From contig OZ244817.1 in the NCBI GenBank assembly GCA_965220305.1, positions 310,001 through 374,000 of the forward strand: a DNA stretch of 64,000 bases. Reading direction: 5' to 3'. The notes under the pieces were generated by a model, which was given only the letters and a program-made list of their open reading frames with translations, made no database searches and was not told where the DNA came from. Below, in pieces: positions 16,086-24,156 of this stretch. The stretch comes from G965220305 sp965220305 (GTDB taxonomy: Bacteria > Chloroflexota > Dehalococcoidia > Lucifugimonadales > UBA3495). Position 1 is the first letter of the stretch, and each line of letters begins with the position of its first letter. A program made the position numbers and the translations under genes.

Positions 16086-17288
16086 TTATCCTCCGAACCG
16101 GATATGTCGGTTGTACAAGTTGCCGATTACCGACCAAGTCAGGCTCATTGCCAGGTAGGTCAGCATAATCAGGAGGAATATGGACACCGCCGGAGCGGTC
16201 TGGGTCATGGTTATAGCCACGTTGGTCAGCTCGGTGTAGCCGATGGCTCCGCCCAGGCTGCTGTTTTTGGTCAGGTTCAGGAATTGGCTAATCAGCGGTG
16301 GGATGATGACCCGCAGGGATTGGGGAAAGGTTACGTGGTGCAGGGTGTTCAGGGGCGAGAGGCCCAGGGCGCGGGCCGCCTCGATCTGGCCGCGCCCCAC
16401 CGACTGGATGCCGGACCGCACAATTTCGGCTATGAAGGACGCGGTGTATATTACCAGTCCAACCAACAGCACCAGCAGACCGGCCCGAATGGTGAAGCCC
16501 CCGGCGATGCGTCCGAACCTTCCCTGGGGTTCCGGGGACGAGATGATGAAAGGGGAATCCCCCCCGACAGCGCCCACCACCAGCCAGGCCACGGCCCCAA
16601 TTAGGACCGTGACGACGCAGCCGGCCAGCAGGGGATACGATTCCCGGCCCGTCTGTATCTCCCGGCGGGTTAGAATCCGGTGGACTGTCATGCCGATGAT
16701 GACGGCGGCGACGGCCAGGGCCAGCCATATTATTCCTGCCCACAAGACGGTTCCCGTCGGCCAGGGCAGGGATATGCCACTGTTGTTGACGTAGAGCCTG
16801 CCGGCAATGACGTAGCCTTCCCGCACCGGCGGCAGCGCCAGCACGATGTAGAACCAGAAATACAACTGCACCAGCAAGGGTACATTGCGGAAGAACTCGA
16901 CGTAAACCTGCGCAATCTTGGAGACAATCCAGTTGCCGGACAGCCGGGCGACGCCGATAACGATGCCCAGCACCGTAGCCAAGATGACGCCAGCGACAGA
17001 AACCAGCAGAGTGTTGGTGGCGGCGACGCCCAGGGCGTAAAGGAAGGTGTCCGATGACTGGTAGGGGATGAAATGCTCCCCGATAGGGGTCTGGTATTCC
17101 CGGGACAGGAAGCTGAAGCCGTAGGGAATGTCCCGGTCCTGGATGGCGTTGCCGATGTTGGTGAAGAACCAGGCGACTAGAAACACCACCAGGAAGGCGG
17201 ACACAATCTGCACCGCCCACTCGATAATCCGGGCGTGCCTCCAGATTGGTATGTCCTGATAGGTGAGGACTCGGGGTATTCCTGCCAT
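16086..17288 (-). CDS. aapQ: Amino-acid ABC transporter permease (AapQ-like)
   Basis: 400 residues, multi-spanning, with N-terminal extra helices and a long periplasmic insertion between the first and core helices, as in AapQ. The EAA loop EAARALGLSPLNTLHHVTFPQSLRVIIPPL is intact, and the Q-x-L-N-L-T-K-N-S-S segment is typical. It pairs with the downstream permease to make the heterodimeric membrane channel. It is separated from the substrate-binding gene by 385 nt that contain two palindromic elements, so it may be expressed less strongly than aapJ. Confidence 0.9.
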   Translation of the reverse strand: MAGIPRVLTYQDIPIWRHARIIEWAVQIVSAFLVVFLVAWFFTNIGNAIQDRDIPYGFSFLSREYQTPIGEHFIPYQSSDTFLYALGVAATNTLLVSVAGVILATVLGIVIGVARLSGNWIVSKIAQVYVEFFRNVPLLVQLYFWFYIVLALPPVREGYVIAGRLYVNNSGISLPWPTGTVLWAGIIWLALAVAAVIIGMTVHRILTRREIQTGRESYPLLAGCVVTVLIGAVAWLVVGAVGGDSPFIISSPEPQGRFGRIAGGFTIRAGLLVLLVGLVIYTASFIAEIVRSGIQSVGRGQIEAARALGLSPLNTLHHVTFPQSLRVIIPPLISQFLNLTKNSSLGGAIGYTELTNVAITMTQTAPAVSIFLLIMLTYLAMSLTWSVIGNLYNRHIRFGG

Positions 17289-17367
17289 AAGGTTTGCTGC
17301 CCCCTGCCGCTTGTCGGTGATTTTAGCACATCACCGGACAGCTTCCCTACACCCGGCCCGGCACTGT

Positions 17368-17511
17368 CAGGACGATTGCAAAGTTGTTCGATTCGCGCCG
17401 TCCGCTCGGTTATGGCAGGACTCCAAGGTTGGAACTGTGGATTCCCGCTTTCGCGGGAAAGACGGGTTGGGGGCATAGTCCGCTGTATGGAAGGACTTTG
17501 CAATCGTCCTG
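17368..17511. repeat. Inverted-repeat element A in the aapJ-aapQ gap (MITE-like)
   Basis: CAGGACGATTGCAAAGT at 17368-17384 recurs as its exact reverse complement at 17495-17511, giving a 144-bp element with 17-bp terminal inverted repeats. Its centre holds another palindrome of the dispersed family (GGATTCCCGCTTTCGCGGGA at 17439). It carries no ORF of note. Confidence 0.65.
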
Positions 17512-17536
17512 CCGGCACTGTTTACATACTCGCCAA

Positions 17537-17654
17537 GGGCGGAGTTCGCCGTGGCGAAAAAATGGGGACGGACAGCGTTGTGCCGTCAGTCCCCGTTGGC
17601 GCTCTGTCCGCCTCGGGTGGATTGCGCCTTGTTTCGCCCCGGCGAACTCCGCCC
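17537..17654. repeat. Inverted-repeat element B in the aapJ-aapQ gap
   Basis: A 118-bp element bounded by 23-bp inverted repeats with one mismatch: GGGCGGAGTTCGCC begins the left arm at 17537 and its complement ends the right arm at 17654. Inside, GGGGAC and GTCCCC arms add further pairing. As RNA it would fold into a long hairpin 20 nt past the aapJ stop, so it may also act as a terminator or 3' stabiliser. Confidence 0.65.
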
Positions 17655-17673
17655 GAGGCGAGCCGGTAGTCCC

Positions 17674-18906
17674 TTACCGCAGCGGCGCGGCGTAAACCTG
17701 GCCTCCCTTGGGGCAGTCGGTACAGGGGGCGGCAGACCACAGGGCATTACGGCTGCCTTCCCGCGTCAGTCCCAGCGGGGTCAGGTGGCGGGCGTAAATC
17801 TCGCCGTAGTTACCGACCCCGCGGATTACGTCCTGGGCCACCGTCTCGCTCAGGCCCAGACTATCCTGACCGTAACCGCCTTCCAGTCCCAACATCCGGT
17901 CAACCGAAGTATTCCCCGTAACCGCAGTGGGAATGTTGTCGGAAGTTATCCCGAAAGCCTCGGCGTAAATTAGGATGGCCATCACCGTCGTCACGATGTC
18001 GTACCACTGCTCGTCACCGTGCGGCACCACCGGGCCCAGCGGCTCCTCCGAGATGGTGCCGGGCAGGATAACGTGGTCATCCGGGTTATCAAACCCGACC
18101 CGGGTGCTCACCAGCCCGGAGCGGTCGGTGGTGAGAACATCGCACTGTCCGCTCTGATAGGCTTCATTGGCAGCAACATTGTCTGGGAAAGTCACCACGT
18201 CAAAGTTCAGTTGGTTCTGGTTGCTGAAGTCTTGCAGGTTCAACTCGGTGGTCGTGCCCTGCTGCACGCATACCGCGGCGGCCTGGAGTTCCAGAGGCCC
18301 GGAGACCCCCAGGCTTTTGGGCACCATGAACCCCTGCCCGTCGTAGAACATCGTCGGCGCAAAGTTGCCCCACGTAGCGTCCCTGGAGCTGGTCCAGGTG
18401 GTGTTGCGGGACATAATGTCCACTTCGCCGGACTGCATCTGAGGCCCCCGCTCGGCGGCGGTGGTGGGGCGGAACTCCACCGCGTTCGGGTCGCCGAAGA
18501 CGGCGGCGGCGACGGCGCGGCAAAGGTCGATGTCAAAGCCGACGGTGTTGCCGGCGGAATCAATGGAACCGAAGCCGGCCAGGCTGTTGTTACTGGCGCA
18601 GATGAGGGTGCCCCGCTCCTTAACCGACTCCAAGCGACTTCTCCTCGTCGTCTGCGCTGGGGCCTGTGGAGCTGCGGTTGCCTGCGGTTGCACCCGTGCT
18701 GGGGCCTGTGGAGCTGCGGTTGCCTGCGGTTGCGTCTGTGCCGGGGCCTGTGGAGCTACGGTTGCCTGCGGTTGCGTCTGTGCTGGGGCCTGTGGAGCTA
18801 CGGTTGCCTGCGGTTGCGTCTGTGCCGTTGGCTCCCCGTTGCACGCCGCTAGGCCCAGAAGTCCAACTGTCAGAGCTATCACGAGGGTTATTATCCGATA
18901 GTGCAT
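17674..18906 (-). CDS. aapJ: General amino-acid ABC transporter substrate-binding lipoprotein (AapJ-like)
   Basis: 410 residues from the ATG at 18906, with a close GGGAGG. Signal peptide with lipobox LAAC puts the lipidated Cys at 22. A Pro/Gln/Ala linker follows, made of four 14-residue repeats (QTQPQATVAPQAPA). The solute-binding domain follows: RGTLICASNNSLAGFGSIDS, GFDIDLCRAVAAAVFGD, SRNTTWTSSRDATWG and SGQCDVLTTDRSGL, all characteristic of AapJ. The domain would be exposed outside the membrane at the end of a flexible tether. It heads the transporter unit. The ~365 nt upstream contain the promoter region shared with the divergent cupin gene. Confidence 0.9.
   Translation of the reverse strand: MHYRIITLVIALTVGLLGLAACNGEPTAQTQPQATVAPQAPAQTQPQATVAPQAPAQTQPQATAAPQAPARVQPQATAAPQAPAQTTRRSRLESVKERGTLICASNNSLAGFGSIDSAGNTVGFDIDLCRAVAAAVFGDPNAVEFRPTTAAERGPQMQSGEVDIMSRNTTWTSSRDATWGNFAPTMFYDGQGFMVPKSLGVSGPLELQAAAVCVQQGTTTELNLQDFSNQNQLNFDVVTFPDNVAANEAYQSGQCDVLTTDRSGLVSTRVGFDNPDDHVILPGTISEEPLGPVVPHGDEQWYDIVTTVMAILIYAEAFGITSDNIPTAVTGNTSVDRMLGLEGGYGQDSLGLSETVAQDVIRGVGNYGEIYARHLTPLGLTREGSRNALWSAAPCTDCPKGGQVYAAPLR
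18651..18826 (-). repeat. 42-bp coding tandem repeat (AapJ linker)
   Basis: Four units start at 18659, 18701, 18743 and 18785 on the GGGGCCTGTGG block, each exactly 42 bp and nearly identical. They encode 14-residue Gln/Pro/Ala units of the tether between lipid anchor and binding domain. The perfect period implies copy number can change by slippage without a frameshift. Confidence 0.9.
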
Positions 18907-19274
18907 CAAAGCCTCCCTAATAATCGAGGTTCCCTAGAACCAAATTGGGCCAAAGTTATTTAACACGCCAGCAGCCGAAAGTCAAATCTTGCAACGCCGG
19001 ATGCCGGACCAGCCAAGGGAGAGTACAGGACGCGCAACCACGCCGGCGATGGTGGGGTGGGCCGGAAGCACAGTGGTCGGATTCAAGATGGCGCCCGTTC
19101 CGCCGCACCCACGATAGCGCGACTGGTGCAGTATTGCTATACTCATAATCACGCCACGCCCAGAGGGCAATGGCGTACTCCCCGGTAGGTGGGGACCGGC
19201 GGAGACCAGGTAGGTAGGGCACGCTGATACCCACAAATTGCACCGGCGAATAATTAATCGTTAGAGGTAATCGA
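18907..19274. other. Divergent intergenic region between aapJ and the cupin gene
   Basis: No ORF with coding character, no RNA gene and no clear hairpin is seen. It must hold the promoters of both divergent genes, but I could not assign -35/-10 boxes with confidence. Confidence 0.4.
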
Positions 19275-19613
19275 ATGAATATCTGCAGGCTTTACACCGG
19301 CGACGATGGCCAGGCCCACCTGGAGGACATGAATCTCTCCACCCACGAGGTTATGGCTGCGGGGCAGGGCGCCAAGAGTATCATCTTCCGCGAAGCCGAA
19401 GCGGGCAGATTCTCCGACTGGCATAATGCCCCCAGAAGGCAGTACGTAATAACGCTGTCTGGCGAGATGGAGATTGGCCTGGGCGATGGCACCATCCGCA
19501 AGTTCGGACCTGGTGAAGGTGTATTGGCCGAAGACCTTACCGGGCAGGGCCATACTACCCGGGTGACGGGCGGCGGACCACGGACCTCGGTGACCATACC
19601 TCTGGAGGACTAA
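19275..19613 (+). CDS. Small cupin-domain protein
   Basis: 112 residues, a single cupin barrel: the first motif region is FSDWHNAPRRQYVITLSGEMEIGLGDG and the second is FGPGEGVLAEDLTGQGHTTRV. The His of WHN, the Glu of GEMEI and the His of GHTTRV fit the metal-ligand positions. The ATG at 19275 is 8 nt behind GAGGTAAT. It may be a small regulator or dioxygenase-like protein; the substrate is unknown. It converges on the LLM oxidoreductase gene. Confidence 0.75.
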   Translation: MNICRLYTGDDGQAHLEDMNLSTHEVMAAGQGAKSIIFREAEAGRFSDWHNAPRRQYVITLSGEMEIGLGDGTIRKFGPGEGVLAEDLTGQGHTTRVTGGGPRTSVTIPLED

Positions 19614-19652
19614 CCGGCCAGAGATAGGGCCTTCCGCATAGCCCCAACGAAG

Positions 19653-19699
19653 AAGACCGCATGTTGGCGCCCGGCCCAAGGGCGAACAACAGCGGTCTT
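19653..19699. terminator. Bidirectional terminator between cupin and LLM genes
   Basis: A long stem formed by AAGACCGCATGTTG and CAACAGCGGTCTT with one bulged base, plus an inner GCGCC/GGGCG stem. It is followed by TTTGTTG on the plus strand and by CTTCGTTG on the minus strand. Confidence 0.65.
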
Positions 19700-19727
19700 T
19701 GTTGCCTGGCTGATGTGCTGCGATGGC

Positions 19728-20813
19728 CTATTCCCCGGTGAGGTCGGCCAACTGGGGCATTACCTCCTCGGCCAGTAGCCGAGTGGACTTCTCCCAACCT
19801 TCCTGGTCCTGCCAGTGGTCGTAGACTAGGACCAATAGGGCCCCGAAACCGCCCACTCCCTCGTAAAGGTCCCGCAGCTTATTGGCCACGGTATCCACCG
19901 ACCCCACCAGCCACATGTGGTCGGCCAGGTACTCCAGGGTAACCGCCTCGTCGGGCACGTCCGGGTCATGCTTGAACACCGATAGTAGGTCGAACTCCCG
20001 GAACAGGGTCAACAGGTAGTCCTTCCAGACCCGGCCCAGCATTCCGTTAATGGCCGCCTCTTTAGCCGCCTCGTCGGTATCCGCCACGTATACGTCCCGC
20101 ACCAACCGCCAGTCTTTACGGGAAGGCGTCAGCCCGGACTTCTGCGCGCCCTCGGATATGGCTTCCCAGTGGCTGCGGCAGTAATCAATATTCAACGCCA
20201 GGCTCATGGGAATGAAGCCACGCTCTCCCGCAATCATCAGGGTGGGAGACTTGTAGCTGACCGAGGCCACCCCGATGGGAGGGTGGGGTTTTTGGTAGGG
20301 AGTCAGAAAAAAGTGCAGGGTGTTGTACATGGTGTCGGCGACGTTGATGTTCCAGTACTTACCTTTATATTCAAAGGGTCCCTTGTCCTCCCAAATCTTG
20401 AGGATGATGTCCAGGGCCTCCCGGGTCATATCCCGGTGTTCACCGGCGTTCCCGTCCACGTCGAACAACGCCCAGTCGCTGGGCAACCCACTGGCCCCTA
20501 CTCCGAACATGAACCGTCCTTGGGCCAGGTGGTCCAGGTAAGCCACCCGGTGGGCCAACTCTGCCGGGTGGTGGAAGGGCAGCAGATGGGCCCCGGTAGC
20601 CAGCTTTATCCTCTTGGTGCGTTGCAGGGCCTGGGCAATCATAATGTCCGGCGCGGGTATCGGCTCCCAGGGCGAAGTAAAATGCTCGCCAATCCAGGCC
20701 TCTTCGTAGCCCAATTGGTCCACCAGCTCCAGGTAGTCCAGGTCCCACTGGTGGGCATCGTAGATGTTCCGCTCCGGTGGATGGGATGGCATCATAAACA
20801 ACCCGTACTTCAT
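19728..20813 (-). CDS. LLM-class flavin-dependent oxidoreductase
   Basis: 361 residues, bacterial luciferase-like TIM barrel: MKYGLFMMPSHPPERN at the N-terminus, GYEEAWIGEHF, ATGAHLLPFHHPAELAHRVAYLDHLAQGRFMFGVGAS and SYKSPTLMIAGERGFIPMS. These enzymes use FMN or F420 to oxygenate alkanes, sulfonates, ketones and similar substrates, and they are strongly expanded in SAR202 Chloroflexota. The start at 20813 (MKYGLF) follows GGAGG; the longer frame to 20897 has no support. A separate flavin reductase is not visible nearby, so the reductant source is unknown. Confidence 0.88.
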   Translation of the reverse strand: MKYGLFMMPSHPPERNIYDAHQWDLDYLELVDQLGYEEAWIGEHFTSPWEPIPAPDIMIAQALQRTKRIKLATGAHLLPFHHPAELAHRVAYLDHLAQGRFMFGVGASGLPSDWALFDVDGNAGEHRDMTREALDIILKIWEDKGPFEYKGKYWNINVADTMYNTLHFFLTPYQKPHPPIGVASVSYKSPTLMIAGERGFIPMSLALNIDYCRSHWEAISEGAQKSGLTPSRKDWRLVRDVYVADTDEAAKEAAINGMLGRVWKDYLLTLFREFDLLSVFKHDPDVPDEAVTLEYLADHMWLVGSVDTVANKLRDLYEGVGGFGALLVLVYDHWQDQEGWEKSTRLLAEEVMPQLADLTGE

Positions 20814-21069
20814 AGCTCCTCCGCATGTTGGTGCAAGGCTGGTAGCTGCCAGTGGTCTGTGGTTGATAACGTTACTCCATGTGGGACTAGCTGACAACCC
20901 AGCCCCCAGTTAAGCTGGGTCTTCCCAGCCCATTGTCGCCAACCCGCCTCCCCCGAACTTGACAGCCGACCCCTAGGCACATAGATTACGCATAGGACTA
21001 AGCTAACCTTGGCCGAATCAGGCATGGGCCCACGGACGGCTTCGGTGAGGCTTTAAGGAGTGAGATAGT

Positions 21070-23361
21070 ATGACCACTACCGAAAGAGAGACCAGCGGTT
21101 CCGAACAGTTTAACGTTGTAGGCACCCGCCCCATGCGCCATGACGCCTATGACAAGGTAACCGGGGCGGCAAAGTTCGGCGCCGACATCAACATAGCGGG
21201 AATGCTTACGGGCAAAATCCTGCGGAGCCCCCACGCCCACGCTCGCATCCGTTCCATCGACACCAGCAAGGCGGAGGCCCTTCCGGGTGTAGTGGCGGTA
21301 GCGACTTCCAAGGACTTTCCCGTCATCCAGAGCCGCAGCATGGACTACGAGAATTTCCAGGGTAACCCCCGGATGATCGCCGAGAACATCCTGGCCCACG
21401 AGAAGGTGTTGTACATCGGCCACGCGGTGGCGGCGGTGGCGGCCACCGACGCCCACACAGCCGAGGCCGCCCTGGACTTGATTGAAGTGGACTATGAAGT
21501 CCTACCCACGGTGCTTACCGTCCACGACGCACTGAAACCCGACGCCCCCCTGCTGCACGAGGAGATGACCACCCGGTTCCGGGTAGAGCGGTTTGGGGCC
21601 GGTGAGGACACGGGCCAAAAGAGCAACATCGCCGGGCATATCCAGCACAAGGTTGGCGATGTAGAGAAGGGTTTCCAAGAGGCAGACGTAATCGTCGAGA
21701 GCGAGTACGAGACCCAGACGGTGCACCAGGGCTACATCGAACCCCACGTAGCAACGGCCCAGTGGTCCACCGATGGCCGTCTGACAATCTGGACTGCGAC
21801 CCAGGGCGCTTTCGGCGTCCGCGCCACCACCTGCGGGATTCTGGAGCTGCCCGAGTCAGCAGTGAAGGTTGTGCCCACCGAAATCGGCGGCGGGTTCGGC
21901 GCCAAGGGCGTCACTTACCTGGCTCCGGTGACCGCGGTATTGGCCAAGAAAAGCGGTCGCGCCGTTAAGATAACCATGACCCGCAAAGAAGTATTCGAGG
22001 GCAGCGGCCCCGCCTCGGCGGCCTACATGCGGACCAAATTGGGCGCGACCAAGGATGGAAAGATTACCGCCGGTCAGATTTGGATGGCCTACGAAGCGGG
22101 GGCTTTCCCCGGTTCCCCCGTAGGCGGCGGCGCGCTGAGCACCTTCGGTCCCTATAACATCGAGAACATGCTGGTTGACGGCTTAGACGTAGTCTGCAAC
22201 AAGCAGAAGGCCCAGGCCTACCGGGCTCCCGGGCAACCCCAGGCTGCCTTTGGCGTGGAGTGCGCCATCGACGAGCTGGCGGAGAAGCTGGGGATGGACC
22301 CTATGGAACTACGGCTGAAGAACGCCGTCAAGGAGGGCGACCGGATGCCCAACGGGGTTCCCCACTCCCGGTTCGGCTGCGTGGAAGTCGAAGAGGCCAT
22401 GAAGGACCACCCCCATTACAACGCGCCTCTGGGCGGGCCGAACCGGGGACGGGGCGTCGCCGTGGGGTTCCGCTGGCAGGGCGGGCAGATGTCGTCAGCG
22501 ACCATCAATGTGAACAGCAACGGTACACTCAACGTAATCACCGGCTCGGTGGACATTGGGGGCACCCGCACCGCCACCGCCATGCAGGTGGCCGAAGTGC
22601 TGGGACTCCAATCGGAGGACATCAACCCCTCGGTAGGAGACACCGATAGCGTGGGTTACACCGCCAACACCGGCGGCAGCCGCACGGCCTTTGATACGGG
22701 GTTGGCGGCCATCGCCGCGGCGGAAGAGGTGAAGAAGCAAATGGCGGCCCGGGCGGCCCGCATCTGGGAGGTCCAGGACGAGGACGTGGACTTCAAGGAT
22801 GGCGTGTTCTTCTGCACCAGGAACCCGGAGGACAGGTTCACCTTCAAGGAGCTTGCCGGACGCCTGATGCGGACCGGCGGGCCGGTGACCTGCTCCGCCT
22901 CGGCTCCCTCGACTGGAGTGGGGCCCATCTTCGCCGGGAATATCGTTGACGTGGAAGTTGACCCGGAAACCGGCAAGGTGGACATCCTACGGTTCACTGC
23001 CTTCATGGACTCCGGGCGGTCGGTGCATCCCAGCTTTGTTGAAGGACAATTGCAGGGCGGCACGGTACAGGGCATCGGCTGGGCGCTCAACGAAGAGTAT
23101 TTCTACACCCAGGATGGGGCGATGGCTAACTCCAGCTTCCTGGATTATCGGATGCCCACCAGCCTGGACCTACCCATGATTGACACCGTCATCGTGGAGG
23201 TGCCCAATCCCAGGCATCCCTACGGTCTGCGTGGAGTTGGCGAGGTCCCAATTATTCCCCCACTGCCGGCGCTGGGCAACGCTGTTTCCCATGCTATCGG
23301 CAAGCGGGTAACCAAGTTGCCCATCACCCCAACGGCAATCCTGGAGACCCTGGAACAGTAG
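21070..23361 (+). CDS. Xanthine dehydrogenase family molybdopterin-binding subunit (orphan large subunit)
   Basis: 763 residues, covering the aldehyde oxidase/xanthine dehydrogenase a/b hammerhead domain (VTGAAKFGADINIAGMLTGKILRSPHAHARI) and the molybdopterin-binding domain. Mo-cofactor contacts include GGGFGAKG and AYRAPGQPQAAFGVE. The C-terminal GVGEVP places the catalytic Glu at 725. It hydroxylates or dehydrogenates a substrate at a Mo centre and normally needs a FAD subunit and a [2Fe-2S] subunit. Neither gene lies nearby. The ATG at 21070 has AAGGAG at 9 nt. Substrate (CO, aldehyde, N-heterocycle) is not inferable; the CO dehydrogenase active-site loop (AYRCSFR) is absent, so it is not a form I CODH. 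Confidence 0.88.
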   Translation: MTTTERETSGSEQFNVVGTRPMRHDAYDKVTGAAKFGADINIAGMLTGKILRSPHAHARIRSIDTSKAEALPGVVAVATSKDFPVIQSRSMDYENFQGNPRMIAENILAHEKVLYIGHAVAAVAATDAHTAEAALDLIEVDYEVLPTVLTVHDALKPDAPLLHEEMTTRFRVERFGAGEDTGQKSNIAGHIQHKVGDVEKGFQEADVIVESEYETQTVHQGYIEPHVATAQWSTDGRLTIWTATQGAFGVRATTCGILELPESAVKVVPTEIGGGFGAKGVTYLAPVTAVLAKKSGRAVKITMTRKEVFEGSGPASAAYMRTKLGATKDGKITAGQIWMAYEAGAFPGSPVGGGALSTFGPYNIENMLVDGLDVVCNKQKAQAYRAPGQPQAAFGVECAIDELAEKLGMDPMELRLKNAVKEGDRMPNGVPHSRFGCVEVEEAMKDHPHYNAPLGGPNRGRGVAVGFRWQGGQMSSATINVNSNGTLNVITGSVDIGGTRTATAMQVAEVLGLQSEDINPSVGDTDSVGYTANTGGSRTAFDTGLAAIAAAEEVKKQMAARAARIWEVQDEDVDFKDGVFFCTRNPEDRFTFKELAGRLMRTGGPVTCSASAPSTGVGPIFAGNIVDVEVDPETGKVDILRFTAFMDSGRSVHPSFVEGQLQGGTVQGIGWALNEEYFYTQDGAMANSSFLDYRMPTSLDLPMIDTVIVEVPNPRHPYGLRGVGEVPIIPPLPALGNAVSHAIGKRVTKLPITPTAILETLEQ

Positions 23362-23469
23362 GGACCAGGCATTTCCGGCCCCCCCCCCCACCCAGGAAGG
23401 CATTACCCACTGGCTGTAGCCAGCAGGTTGGGGATATAAAGGGATGCCGGTGGCGAGGACAAATCAACG

Positions 23470-23494
23470 GGGGCGCAGATTATCGCGCCCCCGT
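23470..23494 (-). terminator. Terminator of selenoprotein module 2
   Basis: GGGGGCGC and GCGCCCCC arms enclose a short A/T-rich loop, immediately past the stop of selenoprotein 2 (minus strand). On the plus strand the hairpin is followed by GTTTCT, so it may also end the molybdopterin-subunit transcript. Confidence 0.65.
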
Positions 23495-23496
23495 TT

Positions 23497-24075
23497 CTAT
23501 TGAGGAGTATTGGGGGCGGTCAGGGCGGCCAGGACCTGCGGCATTACTTCGTCAACCCGCTCCCGCACGGAGGCGCGGTTCAAGGCGGCTATGGGATGGC
23601 GGACGAAAACCGACCGCGCGAAGTCGGGACGACCCAGGGAATGGACGTGGGCCTGGGCGGCTGACCGGAAGGCTTCCGTATGTATAACTACGGTGGGCAC
23701 GCCCCGGTCTTCCAGTTCCACCGCATCGCGCAAACTGCGCGCTACGCAGGAGCCTCAATCACCGATGGCGGTTACCACAAAATCGCAGCGGGCCAGTTCA
23801 TCCACGATTTCCGGTGCAGCGGGGGCCGAGAAGACCCACTTGGCCTGCGATACGGCCGTAACAACTTGGTACTCCCTTTCCAGTACCTCTCGCACCCACT
23901 CCAAGATAGCGTCGGCATTGCCCTTGCGATTGTCGAGAAACCCTGCCTTCATGCCTAATAGGGTGTCCAGGCCGAGGGCAGCACGACGGGGTTCCATTTT
24001 CCGCCGGTCGGTGGGGTCCAACAGGCCCAATGTCCTGATTCTCTCTTGGATGTCCGGCAATACGCCGATTGTCAT
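23497..24075 (-). CDS. UGSC-family selenoprotein, copy 2 (in-frame TGA = selenocysteine)
   Basis: 192 residues with Sec at 107 when the TGA at 23755-23757 is read through. N-terminal part: LGMKAGFLDNRKGNADAILEW, then ELARCDFVVTAIGD and U-G-S-C. The continuation, VARSLRDAVELEDRGVPTVV to VLAALTAPNTPQ, ends at TAG. The same order as copy 1 is kept: strand, short helix with NADxxLE, C-D-hydrophobic strand, GD-U-GSC, a conserved Asp ten residues later. The ATG at 24075 has AGGAG upstream. The partner gene precedes it by 81 nt. The C-terminal half has RHPIAALNRASVRERVDEVMPQV, matching QHPIENLNRNQLRQRAQELAAQV in copy 1. Confidence 0.88.
23721..23749 (-). promoter_or_regulatory. Bacterial SECIS hairpin of selenoprotein copy 2
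   Basis: Nucleotides 6-16 after UGA pair with 24-34, with an A-G mismatch at nt 12/28 and an apical loop GCAGUUU at nt 17-23. Position and shape match copy 1; several stem pairs differ in base but stay paired, which supports selection on the structure. Confidence 0.75.
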
Positions 24076-24156
24076 AGTTCGCTCCTGCGGGGGACTGAGT
24101 TGTCCTGAAATAGACCGGGGAAGGCGACCATTAAATTGGGGAAATCTCTGTCCCTG

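Noticed and set aside
18651..18826. CRISPR-like array
   Set aside because: The 42-bp units are contiguous without spacers and encode an in-frame linker of AapJ.
21070..23361. Form I aerobic CO dehydrogenase
   Set aside because: The AYRCSFR active-site loop is not present; AYRAPGQ is found instead, and no CoxM/CoxS genes are adjacent.
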